NCBI RefSeq assembly: GCF_018736065.1
Contig: NZ_CP076128.1
Span: 3,573,501 to 3,637,500, forward strand
Direction of reading: 5' to 3'
Length of the DNA: 64,000 nt
From: Flammeovirga kamogawensis
GTDB taxonomy: Bacteria > Bacteroidota > Bacteroidia > Cytophagales > Flammeovirgaceae
Positions within the stretch are counted from its first letter, which is position 1. Each line of letters opens with the position of its first letter. Under the pieces are notes generated by a model. That model had not been told where the DNA came from, did not search any database, and saw nothing but the letters and a program-made list of their open reading frames with translations. The translations under genes and the position numbers were made by a program. Positions 54,081-63,691 of the stretch are shown here, piece by piece.

Positions 54081-54974
54081 TTAAGTAGATTTTTTTCCTG
54101 ACCTAGGATGTGCTTGTGCATGTACTTTTTTCATCCTTGATAAAGATGAATGTGTATATATCTGAGTTGCAGATAAGTTAGCATGTCCAAGTAACTCTTT
54201 TATGTCATTTAGAGCAGCTCCATTTTCAAGCATATTGGTAGCAAAAGAATGTCTTAAAATATGTGGAGATTTTTTTCCAACTGTTGTATTTTCCTTTAAA
54301 TACCTTTTTACAAGGTGATAAAGTTGTTGATATTTCAAGGGGGTACCCTCTTCGGTAATAAAGAGGTTTTGGGTGTCGTGTTTTTTTCTCTGATCAAGGT
54401 AATATTTTAATTGTTGTATTAATTGCGTGTGTAAGGGGACTATTCTTTCTTTATTTCTTTTACCAAGTACTTTAACAGTACTACTAGAGAAATCAATAGC
54501 GTTAATTTCTATTTGTAATAACTCCGAAGACCTCAAACCAGTTCCATAAAGAAACTCAAAAATTAATTTATCTCTGATTCCATCAAAAGTATTTTCAAAA
54601 ACTTCATCATTAAGTAGATGATTCATCTCAGTACTTTTTACGCTTTGTGGAAGTCTTGAAGGAGTTTTTAAGGCATGAATAGATTTTGAAGGGTCTACTT
54701 CTATAATATCTCTTTTTCTAAGATACTTATAGAAGCTTTTTAGAGAGGCCATTTTTCTATTAATACTTCGTGTACTTAATTCTTCTTCCATTAAAGTACT
54801 AATCCAAAGTCTCACTTCAGCTTTTTTTACACCTTCTAAGGTGCTTGTATTATCTTCTTGCTTAATAAAAGTATCAAACTGAAGTATGTCCGTTTTGTAG
54901 GCAGTAAGTGTATTGTTACTTACATTCTTTTCGAACTGTAAATGATTTAAAAAAGATTGAAATGGTGTTATCAT
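54081..54974 (-). CDS. Tyrosine recombinase XerC/XerD type
   Basis: The 297-residue recombinase has an N-terminal SAM-like core-binding domain (1-95) and a catalytic domain. All catalytic residues are present: Arg148 (TGLRSSE), Lys172 (GKRNKERIVP), His238 and Arg241 (HILRHSF), His264 (LGHANLS) and the nucleophile Tyr273 (IYTH). The length and the ASTQ-like ATQIYTH block match the housekeeping Xer recombinases that resolve chromosome dimers rather than phage integrases. The neighbours (rpsU, HPF) agree with a core role. XerC and XerD cannot be told apart here. Confidence 0.9.
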   Translation of the reverse strand: MITPFQSFLNHLQFEKNVSNNTLTAYKTDILQFDTFIKQEDNTSTLEGVKKAEVRLWISTLMEEELSTRSINRKMASLKSFYKYLRKRDIIEVDPSKSIHALKTPSRLPQSVKSTEMNHLLNDEVFENTFDGIRDKLIFEFLYGTGLRSSELLQIEINAIDFSSSTVKVLGKRNKERIVPLHTQLIQQLKYYLDQRKKHDTQNLFITEEGTPLKYQQLYHLVKRYLKENTTVGKKSPHILRHSFATNMLENGAALNDIKELLGHANLSATQIYTHSSLSRMKKVHAQAHPRSGKKST

Positions 54975-55039
54975 AAATTGAATTCTGTCCTCTAAGAAAC
55001 AAAATACGGTTTTTATTGAAAATTTGAAAATTTAAAACG

Positions 55040-55079
55040 CAAAAAGCCTATCAATACATAATATTGATAGGCTTTTTTT
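55040..55079 (-). terminator. Terminator of rpsU
   Basis: AAAAAGCCTATCAATA pairs with TATTGATAGGCTTTTT. On the minus strand the stem is followed by TTTTTG. The xer gene starts 60 bases beyond. Confidence 0.85.
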
Positions 55080-55098
55080 AAGAGAATACAAAATAAGA

Positions 55099-55293
55099 TT
55101 AAGCTCCTTGCTCAGTTCTCATTTTGATTTTGTAAGCAGTTTTGATTGCTTTCTTTCTGTCAGTTACAGAAGATTTCTCGTAATACGCACGACCACGTAA
55201 TTCACGAAGAACTTTAGTTCTCTCAAATTTCTTTTTGAAACGCTTAAGAGCACGGTCGATAGACTCGTTATCTTTTACTTTAATTTCGATCAT
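55099..55293 (-). CDS. rpsU: 30S ribosomal protein S21
   Basis: The 64-residue very basic protein has the family start MIEIKVKDNESIDRALKRFKKK and the RGRAYYEKSS block. S21 supports initiation on the 30S subunit; in Bacteroidota it has been tied to hiding the anti-Shine-Dalgarno sequence. It has a promoter box (55347-55354) and its own terminator. Confidence 0.95.
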   Translation of the reverse strand: MIEIKVKDNESIDRALKRFKKKFERTKVLRELRGRAYYEKSSVTDRKKAIKTAYKIKMRTEQGA

Positions 55294-55346
55294 TATATTT
55301 TCCTTTTATGAAGGTTTTTTCAAATTCAATTCATGATTTCGGATCG

Positions 55347-55354
55347 CAAATATA
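55347..55354 (-). promoter_or_regulatory. TAnnTTTG box of rpsU
   Basis: TATATTTG on the minus strand, about 54 bases before the rpsU start codon. No clear -33 TTG at the expected spacing. Confidence 0.5.
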
Positions 55355-55427
55355 AATAAGTTTTAGATAAAAGGAAAGTGAAACCTAAAAATATTCAAGA
55401 AGATTTCTAAATGATTCTTATTGAGAA

Positions 55428-56504
55428 TCAAGATTGTAGTTCTAATATTTTCTCTTCAAAATCATCCCAAGGGAATTCATCATAGGTAGCTATTGATAAT
55501 AAATCCCCTTTTTCGAGTGTTTCAGAGGGTTTTGGACACGAATTACTCTGTCCGTCTCTTATGATAGAGAGTACATTACAATCAAATTTATAATCTGATA
55601 AAACATGCATCATGTTAATTTGAAAATCTTTCCAAGATATGCCTGCTAACTTATTTACTTTCACAGTCATAGGGTTTGCTCCTTGAGTGTTATAGAGTAG
55701 ATCTTCTATAACCTTAGCAGAATAAGGATCTTGACATTCCTGTACAATAGCTAATATAGAAAGGTCTGCATTTACATGTGTAGCATTATTAGTATCAAAC
55801 ATCCATGCATTAGATTGATCTACTAAAACAAAAAGAATTCTAGTAGAACTTGTAATAAAGCGTTCTAAAAGATCGATTGTAGTTTTGGTACTACCATCAG
55901 ATGTAGATGTTTTATGATGTACAGGGAATACAATAATTGTTTTATTTTTATTTACCTGAGCATCGGTATAAGTTTGTTGTTGTAATGGACTTCCTTTTAA
56001 AAAATGGATATTAGGAAGAGAGGCAATTTCATCTGGAAGTGCTTCTATATGATTATCTACAAAACAAATCCCTACACTACGTTCTACAGCTCTTAATTCG
56101 TCAATAAAATGTTTTGCTATGTTTATTCCAGGAAAGTTGAATACGACGTAACCGTCTTTATATGGATTGTTCATAAAGCCTAATCTTTTTTGTGTTTTGT
56201 GATGTTCTTTATAGTCAAATACGGCACCAAATAATGCCCCTACAAATGCAATACTTACTGTACTAAGTAGCATTGTAATAATTCTACCAGCAAGTGTTTC
56301 TGCAGGTTTATTACCATATCCAACAGTAGTTGCTGTCTGCCAAGTTTGCCAAATTGCTTCGTTCCAAGAAACGTGTTCTATGTTTTTAAAAAGAACTGCA
56401 AATAAGATATTTATACCTAGTGTGTAAAGTATAATTTGCTTTAGTCTTTTATAAACATCACTGTTTTTATGTAGTTGAAGTTGTCTAAAAAAATTAAATA
56501 TCAT
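55428..56504 (-). CDS. Two-helix potassium channel with cytoplasmic RCK-like domains
   Basis: The 358-residue membrane protein has two transmembrane helices (about 24-40 and 74-96) around a pore loop with the K+ selectivity filter TTVGYGN (59-65). The cytoplasmic part (about 110-358) resembles a TrkA_N/RCK unit (GYVVFNFPGINIAKHFIDEL) followed by a TrkA_C-like segment (KGDLLSIATYDEFPWDD). The usual GxGxxG nucleotide motif is not clear (FNFPGIN), so ligand binding may be altered. It is the last gene after phoH and the rhomboid gene (72 bases), and may form a transcript with them. Confidence 0.85.
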   Translation of the reverse strand: MIFNFFRQLQLHKNSDVYKRLKQIILYTLGINILFAVLFKNIEHVSWNEAIWQTWQTATTVGYGNKPAETLAGRIITMLLSTVSIAFVGALFGAVFDYKEHHKTQKRLGFMNNPYKDGYVVFNFPGINIAKHFIDELRAVERSVGICFVDNHIEALPDEIASLPNIHFLKGSPLQQQTYTDAQVNKNKTIIVFPVHHKTSTSDGSTKTTIDLLERFITSSTRILFVLVDQSNAWMFDTNNATHVNADLSILAIVQECQDPYSAKVIEDLLYNTQGANPMTVKVNKLAGISWKDFQINMMHVLSDYKFDCNVLSIIRDGQSNSCPKPSETLEKGDLLSIATYDEFPWDDFEEKILELQS

Positions 56505-56576
56505 TATTAGTAAATCTGTTGTCTATTTATTGGTTTGCTATAAATGTATAATCAGAAAGGTAGAAAACGAAATTCT

Positions 56577-57242
56577 TTAATCCTTAACTTTATTTGTTTT
56601 GTCTGTGTATTTATATACAAATGTTTTATTTTCAATATTTCGATATCCTTCAAAACTAAAATCATCTTCAATTTTAATTTCTTTTTTCTGAGAAAATTCT
56701 GTTTCGATATTTTTGTAATAATAGGCTAATATCAACCCTGCAATACTACCAGATAAGTGAGACTCCCAAGATACACCCTGCTCATTAGGAATTAAGCCTG
56801 TAAGCATACCTTGATACAATACAGCAATACAAAGTGAAATAATTAAAGAACCTGGATTTTTTTGAAAAATACCAAGGAAAAATAAAAAAGAAGCAATTCC
56901 GTATATAACACCGCTTGCACCTATATGAAAAGAGGGGCGTGCAAAAAACCAAACCATACATCCGCTTATTAAAGCTAGTTGTATAAGTACTTTAGTTGCA
57001 ATTTTTGGGATAAAGAGATAAAGTGAAAAGCATAGAATACAAAAGGAGAAACTATTTGAAATTATATGCTTTAAACCTCCATGAATAAAGGGAGAAAAGA
57101 ATATCCCGAAAAAACCTAAACGATTTCTAGGGTAAATACCAAGATGATAAAGATTGACTTCTAAAGACCACTCAATGATCTTCAGAAGCCAAGCAATAGC
57201 CAATAATAGAAGCGTTATTTTTAAACCTCTATTTATTTTCAT
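56577..57242 (-). CDS. Rhomboid family intramembrane serine protease
   Basis: The 221-residue protein has six predicted helices. The catalytic dyad is visible: Ser110 in GASG (108-111) and His162 in ESHLSGSIAG, with Asn63 (ISNSF) in the supporting position and the HGGLKHIISN loop (54-63). It cleaves substrates inside the membrane; the targets are unknown. The start overlaps the end of phoH by 14 bases, so translation is coupled. Confidence 0.9.
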   Translation of the reverse strand: MKINRGLKITLLLLAIAWLLKIIEWSLEVNLYHLGIYPRNRLGFFGIFFSPFIHGGLKHIISNSFSFCILCFSLYLFIPKIATKVLIQLALISGCMVWFFARPSFHIGASGVIYGIASFLFFLGIFQKNPGSLIISLCIAVLYQGMLTGLIPNEQGVSWESHLSGSIAGLILAYYYKNIETEFSQKKEIKIEDDFSFEGYRNIENKTFVYKYTDKTNKVKD

Positions 57243-58212
57243 TTCTATTTTCTTCTTTTATAGCTTTTTTACGGTCATCTGATTTTTGATATGCAGAAAT
57301 GATATTTTTAACAAGGCGATGACGAACAACATCTTTTTGTGTAAGATGGAGTACTTTAATACCTGTTACGTTATCAAGAATTTTAGATGCAGCTACTAAA
57401 CCAGATCTTTGCCTAGGTGGTAAATCTATCTGTGAAATATCACCTGTAATAATCATTTTAGAGTCTAACCCTAAACGAGTAAGTAACATTTTCATTTGCA
57501 TCTCAGTTGTATTCTGAGCTTCATCAAGTAATACGAATGCATTACTTAATGTTCTACCTCTCATGTAGGCCAATGGCGCTATTTCGATAACACGATTTTC
57601 CATATAGAATTTTAATTTTTCCGATGGGATCATGTCATCTAATGCATCATAAATAGGTCGTAAATAAGGGTCAACTTTATCCTTTAAATCTCCAGGAAGG
57701 AAACCTAAACTTTCTCCCGCTTCTACAGCAGGTCTAGATATAATAATTCTTTTTACTTGCTTATTTTTAAGTGCTTTTACTGCTAAAGCAGTTGCAACAT
57801 ATGTTTTACCAGTACCTGCAGGCCCGAGAGCAAAAACAAGGTCATTCTTTTTTACAGCATCAACAAGCTTTTGTTGGTTACTTGTTTTGGGTCTAATAGC
57901 AATACCTTTTGCACCATAAAGGAGAATTTCGTCTTTAACGTCTGCATCTTGTAAGTCTGCATTCATTTCAACGTAATCAAGTATATTATCTACTGTTACC
58001 TTTCCAAACTTTCTATAATGTATTAAAAGTTCGTTTATAGCTTTATGTACTCTAATTATTTCAGCACTAGCACCTTGTATTCTTATTTCGCTACCTCTAG
58101 CAATAATTTTACTATTAGGGAATGCTGTAGATAATTCTTTGATATTGCTGTTGTCAACACCTAAGAAATCGACTAGAGCGACATCTTCTAAAGGGATTAC
58201 TTTCTCTATCAA
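57229..58212 (-). CDS. phoH: PhoH family ATPase/RNA-binding protein
   Basis: The 327-residue cytoplasmic protein has an N-terminal KH-like region (about 1-75), then the PhoH ATPase core with GPAGTGKTYVA (Walker A, about 135-145), RPAVEAGESLGFLPG, FVLLDEAQNTT (Walker B) and TGDISQIDLP. The family is linked to RNA metabolism and phosphate starvation in other bacteria. It overlaps the rhomboid gene by 14 bases and is divergent from the dacB gene across 129 bases. Confidence 0.92.
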   Translation of the reverse strand: MIEKVIPLEDVALVDFLGVDNSNIKELSTAFPNSKIIARGSEIRIQGASAEIIRVHKAINELLIHYRKFGKVTVDNILDYVEMNADLQDADVKDEILLYGAKGIAIRPKTSNQQKLVDAVKKNDLVFALGPAGTGKTYVATALAVKALKNKQVKRIIISRPAVEAGESLGFLPGDLKDKVDPYLRPIYDALDDMIPSEKLKFYMENRVIEIAPLAYMRGRTLSNAFVLLDEAQNTTEMQMKMLLTRLGLDSKMIITGDISQIDLPPRQRSGLVAASKILDNVTGIKVLHLTQKDVVRHRLVKNIISAYQKSDDRKKAIKEENRNENK

Positions 58213-58341
58213 ATGTATATTATTTAAATATGATTATTTGTTCTTTTCTTTAGTTACAGCAATTTTCAATAAAATGTATCAAGTATTTGCTTGTAATTCT
58301 CAAATTTACCTAGAAATTGCCATATAAACGAAGTTAACATC

Positions 58342-59796
58342 ATGTCTATTTTTAGAAAACTCCACTTAAATACTACTATTAAGGTATTATTTTTTTACGT
58401 CATTTTTTACTTTTTTGATAATCAAGTAGATGCTCAATCAAAATATCAACAAATAAAAGAAGCTGTTAACACTATACAAGAAAGTGACTGGATGAGAGGA
58501 GGTTCAATTTCTTTTCATGTGAAGTCCCTTTCAGGTAAACCATTAGAATATGGTTATAATGAGGAGACATCTTTAACGCCAGCTTCAATAACTAAACTTT
58601 TTACAACAGGTATTGGTTTAAAAAAACTTGGTGAAGCCTTTAAATATGAAACTAAAGTATCTTATTCTGGGCAGATAACTGAGGGGGTGTTAGATGGCGA
58701 TTTAATAATTCATGGAGCTGGAGATCCAACTTTACAATTAAGAAGTTTAGACAGTGCCATAGTGGCTTCTATACCTAGTTTGAAAAAAATTACTGGTAAG
58801 GTGATAATTGATGCAAGTTTATACGGACAAGTGACTACCCCTCCAAAATGGGTTTGGGAAGATCTTGGGAATTATTACGGAGCTGGAGTAGCATCACTTA
58901 ATATAAATGATAATATGTATTATTTGTATTTAAAAACAGGAAATGAAGGTCAAGTTGCATCCATCGTTGATATCAATCCCAAAACACCTTATTTAAAAGT
59001 CGAATCCGAAGTTTTAGCGGGAAAAAAAGGAACAGGAGATAATTCATTTATATTTTCTTCACCGTATTCTGATAGCCACATTATAAGAGGAACATTACCT
59101 CCTAATAGATCTTCTTTTAAAGTAAAAGGAGGGATAACAAATCCGGATTATCATGCAGGGTGGATTTTAGCAGATACTTTAATATCCCAGGGTATAGATC
59201 TTGATAAAAATGAGATAGAAGTAGTATATGATAAAAATAAATTGCCTGTAGTAAAACCTCTTTGTAGTGTGTTTTCGCATGATTTATCTTGGATAATTAA
59301 TAAAACAAATAAAAAAAGTATCAACTTATATGCGGAAGCGATCATAAAGACCGTTAGTATTAATGAGACGGGATCAATACTTCCTGAAGATATAACTTCC
59401 ACATTATTAAGTTGTATTGAAGAAGTAGGGGTTGATACTCAAGGTTTATTTTTAGAAGATGGGAGTGGATTGTCACCTTTCGGGGCTTTTTCTGCAAAAC
59501 ACATGACACAGTATTTAGGGTTAATGACAAAAGAAACTGTGTATCCATCATTTTTTAAATCTCTCGCAGTTACAGGAACTTCAGGAACGTTAAAGTACTT
59601 TTGTAGATATAATTCAGCAAAAGGAAAAGTGACAGGAAAGAGTGGTTCTATGAGAAGGGTAAGAAGTTATGCAGGGTTTGTAAAAACAAGCAGTAAAGAA
59701 ACGTTAGTTTTTACAGTAATTGTTAATAACTTTTCATGTAAAAGTAAACAAGTGAGAAAAGCTTTGGAACCGTTGATGGATATTATGGCTAAATAG
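58342..59796 (+). CDS. dacB: D-alanyl-D-alanine carboxypeptidase/endopeptidase (PBP4, DacB)
   Basis: This class C penicillin-binding protein trims peptidoglycan peptides in the periplasm. The 484-residue product has a signal segment (about 10-32, ending VDAQ) and the serine active-site motifs SITK (82-85), SIN (in KKSINLYAEA) and KSG (TGKSGSMRRV). The inserted domains between motifs 1 and 2 are typical of PBP4. The length is normal. Confidence 0.93.
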   Translation: MSIFRKLHLNTTIKVLFFYVIFYFFDNQVDAQSKYQQIKEAVNTIQESDWMRGGSISFHVKSLSGKPLEYGYNEETSLTPASITKLFTTGIGLKKLGEAFKYETKVSYSGQITEGVLDGDLIIHGAGDPTLQLRSLDSAIVASIPSLKKITGKVIIDASLYGQVTTPPKWVWEDLGNYYGAGVASLNINDNMYYLYLKTGNEGQVASIVDINPKTPYLKVESEVLAGKKGTGDNSFIFSSPYSDSHIIRGTLPPNRSSFKVKGGITNPDYHAGWILADTLISQGIDLDKNEIEVVYDKNKLPVVKPLCSVFSHDLSWIINKTNKKSINLYAEAIIKTVSINETGSILPEDITSTLLSCIEEVGVDTQGLFLEDGSGLSPFGAFSAKHMTQYLGLMTKETVYPSFFKSLAVTGTSGTLKYFCRYNSAKGKVTGKSGSMRRVRSYAGFVKTSSKETLVFTVIVNNFSCKSKQVRKALEPLMDIMAK

Positions 59797-59985
59797 TATT
59801 AATTCAAGTTGACATTATGGCATTTTTATTGTCTACTATTTATAATTAAATATTTACTTGGAATGATTATATAATGTTATGTACATTACAGGAATAACTG
59901 TATTTTTTTCGCTAATTCGGTGTTAAATATCCAATTTTTTTAAAATTTACTCTATTCGTATTAAGATTTTAGACTAACTCGGCAT

Positions 59986-62900
59986 ATGTTTGATATAAAA
60001 ATCACAAAAATATTTTTAGTACTTATTGGGCTACTTTTTTTTACAAATTTATCTTATTCACAGAATGTTAATGAGTTGAAAAAGCAAATTTCAACTATGT
60101 CTGATGGAAAAAGTAAGGTAGATAAGCTAATTAAATTATCACGTTTAGAACTTGATAGAAGTAATTTCAATTCTATGCAGAAATCTGCAGAATTAGCATT
60201 GAAAATTTCTGAAAAAGTTGACTATCCATTAGGTAAAGCAGACGCTTTATTGGTGTATTCTATGATGTATAAATTAAAAAGAGAATTTGATACAGCCATT
60301 GAATACGGTATTAAGGCAATTAAAATATATGAGTCTGAAAATGAAGATATCCCATTGTATAATGCATATGGAGAAATCTGTTTCCTTTATCAAGATTGGG
60401 GTGTTTATGATAATGCAATTAATTATGAGTTAAAAGCTTTGAAGGTTGCAGAAAGAATGGATGATCAAAAACGTCAGAGCGAAATATGGACGTTACTAGG
60501 TAATTCATTTCTTAAAATGAGAAATTATGAATCTGCGTTAGTTTATTTTAGAAAAAGTGCCGAGTACTATAATGGACGATACGTTTTACATAATAACAAA
60601 AATGATTTACAGTCTCATAATACCACTTTAGGTAAAATTGCTTCTATTGAAATGCGTAGAGCTAACTATGAAGAAGCAAAAGATATTAACTTTCAGATTC
60701 TTGCTAACAAAGAAACACTTAATGACGAAGAAGGTTCTCACGTTCCTTTAAATGATATTGGTGTTTGTTTTGAGAAATTAGATAAAAGAGATAAAGCACT
60801 TAAATACTTTCAATTAGCATTAGAGGTAAATAGAAAGTACGGTAAACCAGAATCTCAGAATACTACATTATTGACGAATATTGGTACGCTTTCGAATCAG
60901 AATATGCGTTATTCTGAAGCTTTAAAAGCATACGACCAAGTATTGTCAATTCGTATAAAGCAAGGTCAACCAGGGCCTATTGCTCAAGCTTACTCTTATA
61001 AAGCAACAGTGTATTTAGGTAAAGGTAATTATGCTGAAGCAAGAAAGTATTTTGAAAAAAGTTCTCAGTATGCTAAAGAAGCAGGTGATTTTACTCGAAT
61101 GGAGAAAAACTACCGCCAGATTGCAGAGGTATATGTAAAAACAAATGATTATAAAAGAGCATTCAATACAACTAAACGTTTGATTGCTTTAAAAGATAGT
61201 ACTCTAGCTGTAGAGAGAAGAAAACTGAAAGAAGTAACAAATGCTCGTATTACAGCCCAGGAGAAAGAGAAAGAAATTGACCTCTTAATAATGGACCGTA
61301 AGGTAGCAGAGGCATCAATGAAACGTTTACAAGAAGAAAATGCTCGTAAAGCGAAAGACTTAGAATTACTACAACAAGATCAATATTTAAAGGAAAGTCA
61401 GCTTAGACAAAAAGAATTAGAGCAGAAACAACAAGAGCAAGATTTATTGCTAACAATGAATGCTCTTCAAGCTGAAAAATCATCTAAGGAAATTGATCAG
61501 TTAGAAAGAACAAAGAAACTTAACGAGTTACGTCTACAAGAAAACGAAACAAAATCGAAACAAAAAGAACAAGAATTAGAACTTTTAGAGCGTGAACGTC
61601 AGCTTCAAGATAACTTGATTCGTGAGCAAGAAACTTTGAAAAAAGTATTTATTGCAATGTTTATCATGTTATTCATCGTATTAGCAATGATTATTACAGG
61701 TTATGTTCAAAACCGTAATAAGAATGTTAAGCTTGCATCTAAAAACGAAGAAATTTTAGGTCAGAACCTAGAAATTGAAAAGCAAAGAGATGAGCTTGTT
61801 TCAGCAAAAACACAAATAGAAAAAGCATATAGTAACATTCAAGTACTATCAGAGTTTGGTCAGAAAATTACAGCAATTCTTGATCTTGAATCAATTAACT
61901 GGACAGCTTATGCTTATGTAAATACTTTAATGGATGCTGCGGTATTTGGTATTGGTATTTATAGAAAGAAATATGAGAAGATTGAGTATATCAATTTCTT
62001 AGAAAACGGTTTAACACTTCCTCTTTTCAGTTATGATATTGAGAAAAAGAATAGCTTATCTGTTCTTAGTTATAAGTCTAGTGAAGAGATTGTAATAAAT
62101 GATTATGAAAATGAAATTCATAATTTTTTAAGAGAAAAGCCTGAATTCAGAACTTCAGAAGAACCTAAATCATTAGTTTATATTCCATTAATTACTGGTG
62201 AATCTTTAGGAGTACTTACTGTACAGAGTTATGAAAAGAATGCATATACTCGAAATGAGTTAAACATTTTGAGAACGCTAGCATCTTATGTATCTATTGC
62301 CTTGACAAATGCGAATGCTTATCAAGAAATTGAAAATCAAAACAAGCACATTACAGATAGTATTAGATATGCTCAGACTATTCAAAGAGCCATTCTTCCT
62401 TCAAATGCAAAAATTCAGACAGGTTTACTAGAAAACTTTGTATTCTTTAAACCTAAAGATATTGTATCTGGAGATTTCTATTGGTTCTCTAAAATAGATG
62501 AACGTAAAGATATGGTTTCAGGGTCTAACTTCTCTAAAACAGATATTACAGAAAGAATATTTGTTGCAGCTTTAGATTGTACAGGTCATGGTGTACCAGG
62601 TGGATTCATGTCTATGATTGGTAACACATTATTGAATGAGATTATTAATCAGAAGAAAACGTATGATCCTGCAAAGATTTTAGACATGCTAAACGAAGGT
62701 GTAATCGATGCCCTTCATCAAGAAAATAAGAGTAATGATGATGGTATGGACGTTTGTCTTTGTATGATTGAAAGATCTTTAACAGGTAACGATAGAGTTG
62801 TATTCTCAGGAGCTAAGAGACCATTGTACATTAAAGAACCAGGTAACGAGCAGTTAATTGAATACAAAGGTGATAATAAATCAGTAGGTGGTGTTCACCG

Positions 62901-63165
62901 TCGTAAATCATCTAAAATTAGTTTCTCTAATACGGTAATCGATGTAGTCAAGGGATCTTCTGTGTATTTAACTACTGATGGTCTTCAAGATCAAAATAAT
63001 AAAGGAGGCCGTAAGTTTGGTAAAGTACAGTTAATAGATATTTTACAAGCCAATGCGGAGAAACCTATGCTCGAACAAAAATCAGCTTTAGAAAAATCTT
63101 TAGCAGATCATATGGGTGAGATTCCTCAGCGTGATGATATTACTATTTTAGGGGTAAGACTTTAA
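59986..63165 (+). CDS. TPR-GAF-SpoIIE serine phosphatase membrane receptor
   Basis: The 1059-residue protein has a signal peptide (about 1-25, SYSQ) and periplasmic TPR repeats (about 35-410, eight or so units with the A-x8-Y-x2-A style). A long coiled coil (about 410-555, rich in Glu/Gln/Lys) leads to one transmembrane helix (about 557-577). On the cytoplasmic side lie a second short coiled coil, a GAF domain (about 620-780) and a PP2C-type SpoIIE phosphatase domain (about 800-1059). The metal-binding acids of the phosphatase are present: Asp in SGDFYW, ALDCTGHGVPGG, DDGMDVCLC and the final QRDDITI. It is likely to dephosphorylate an anti-anti-sigma or similar STAS protein in response to an envelope signal; no such partner is adjacent. 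Confidence 0.88.
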   Translation: MFDIKITKIFLVLIGLLFFTNLSYSQNVNELKKQISTMSDGKSKVDKLIKLSRLELDRSNFNSMQKSAELALKISEKVDYPLGKADALLVYSMMYKLKREFDTAIEYGIKAIKIYESENEDIPLYNAYGEICFLYQDWGVYDNAINYELKALKVAERMDDQKRQSEIWTLLGNSFLKMRNYESALVYFRKSAEYYNGRYVLHNNKNDLQSHNTTLGKIASIEMRRANYEEAKDINFQILANKETLNDEEGSHVPLNDIGVCFEKLDKRDKALKYFQLALEVNRKYGKPESQNTTLLTNIGTLSNQNMRYSEALKAYDQVLSIRIKQGQPGPIAQAYSYKATVYLGKGNYAEARKYFEKSSQYAKEAGDFTRMEKNYRQIAEVYVKTNDYKRAFNTTKRLIALKDSTLAVERRKLKEVTNARITAQEKEKEIDLLIMDRKVAEASMKRLQEENARKAKDLELLQQDQYLKESQLRQKELEQKQQEQDLLLTMNALQAEKSSKEIDQLERTKKLNELRLQENETKSKQKEQELELLERERQLQDNLIREQETLKKVFIAMFIMLFIVLAMIITGYVQNRNKNVKLASKNEEILGQNLEIEKQRDELVSAKTQIEKAYSNIQVLSEFGQKITAILDLESINWTAYAYVNTLMDAAVFGIGIYRKKYEKIEYINFLENGLTLPLFSYDIEKKNSLSVLSYKSSEEIVINDYENEIHNFLREKPEFRTSEEPKSLVYIPLITGESLGVLTVQSYEKNAYTRNELNILRTLASYVSIALTNANAYQEIENQNKHITDSIRYAQTIQRAILPSNAKIQTGLLENFVFFKPKDIVSGDFYWFSKIDERKDMVSGSNFSKTDITERIFVAALDCTGHGVPGGFMSMIGNTLLNEIINQKKTYDPAKILDMLNEGVIDALHQENKSNDDGMDVCLCMIERSLTGNDRVVFSGAKRPLYIKEPGNEQLIEYKGDNKSVGGVHRRKSSKISFSNTVIDVVKGSSVYLTTDGLQDQNNKGGRKFGKVQLIDILQANAEKPMLEQKSALEKSLADHMGEIPQRDDITILGVRL

Positions 63166-63186
63166 AAGTAAAAAAAAGATAATTAT

Positions 63187-63216
63187 AAAGCGATCAGTTA
63201 ATGGTCGCTTTTTTTG
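63187..63216 (+). terminator. Terminator of the SpoIIE-type gene
   Basis: AAAGCGATCA (63187-63196) pairs with TGGTCGCTTT (63202-63211, one G-T pair), followed by TTTTG. The IS element begins 8 bases beyond. Confidence 0.8.
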
Positions 63217-63262
63217 TTTATTATGTCTCGTCCTGAATTAGTGTTACACAAAACGTAACATT

Positions 63263-63691
63263 ATGAATGAAGATCAAGAATATCAGTACACTAAACGTAC
63301 ACAAAAAGATTACAGCTACTCTTTTAAATTACAAGTTGTAGATGAAGTGGAACGAGGGGAAATTGGTATAACGGCAGCCAGACTTAAATATGGAATACAA
63401 GGTCATGGTACCATCCGTACTTGGATAAGAAAGTATGGTAATTTAGATTGGGATAATAAATCTGATTTAAAAATGGGAAAGACACCAGAACAAAAATTAA
63501 TGGAGCTAGAACAAAAAGTTCTATTATTAGAGAAGCAAAAAGCTTCTTTAGAAAAACAACTCTACGTAACAGATAAAAAAGCAATTTTCTTTGATATGAT
63601 GATCGATATTGCTGAGGATGAGTTTAATATTCCTATTAGAAAAAAGTCTTTACCCAAGCAGTTGACCAATTCAAAAAAGAAGAAAAAATAG
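63263..63691 (+). CDS. IS3-family transposase OrfA (helix-turn-helix)
   Basis: The 142-residue product has a basic helix-turn-helix (about 15-60: YSFKLQVVDEVERGEIGITAARLKYGIQGHGTIRTWIRKYG) and a leucine-zipper coiled coil (about 70-105), as in IS3 OrfA proteins. It ends in a lysine run (SKKKKK) over the slippery heptamer A-AAA-AAG at 63673-63679, where ribosomes are expected to slip by -1 into orfB and make the OrfAB transposase. Confidence 0.88.
   Translation: MNEDQEYQYTKRTQKDYSYSFKLQVVDEVERGEIGITAARLKYGIQGHGTIRTWIRKYGNLDWDNKSDLKMGKTPEQKLMELEQKVLLLEKQKASLEKQLYVTDKKAIFFDMMIDIAEDEFNIPIRKKSLPKQLTNSKKKKK

Noticed and set aside
54081-54974. Integrase of a prophage or integrative element
   Set aside because: Size, motifs and core-gene neighbours match housekeeping Xer; no phage or conjugation genes and no attachment-site repeats at the adjacent genes.
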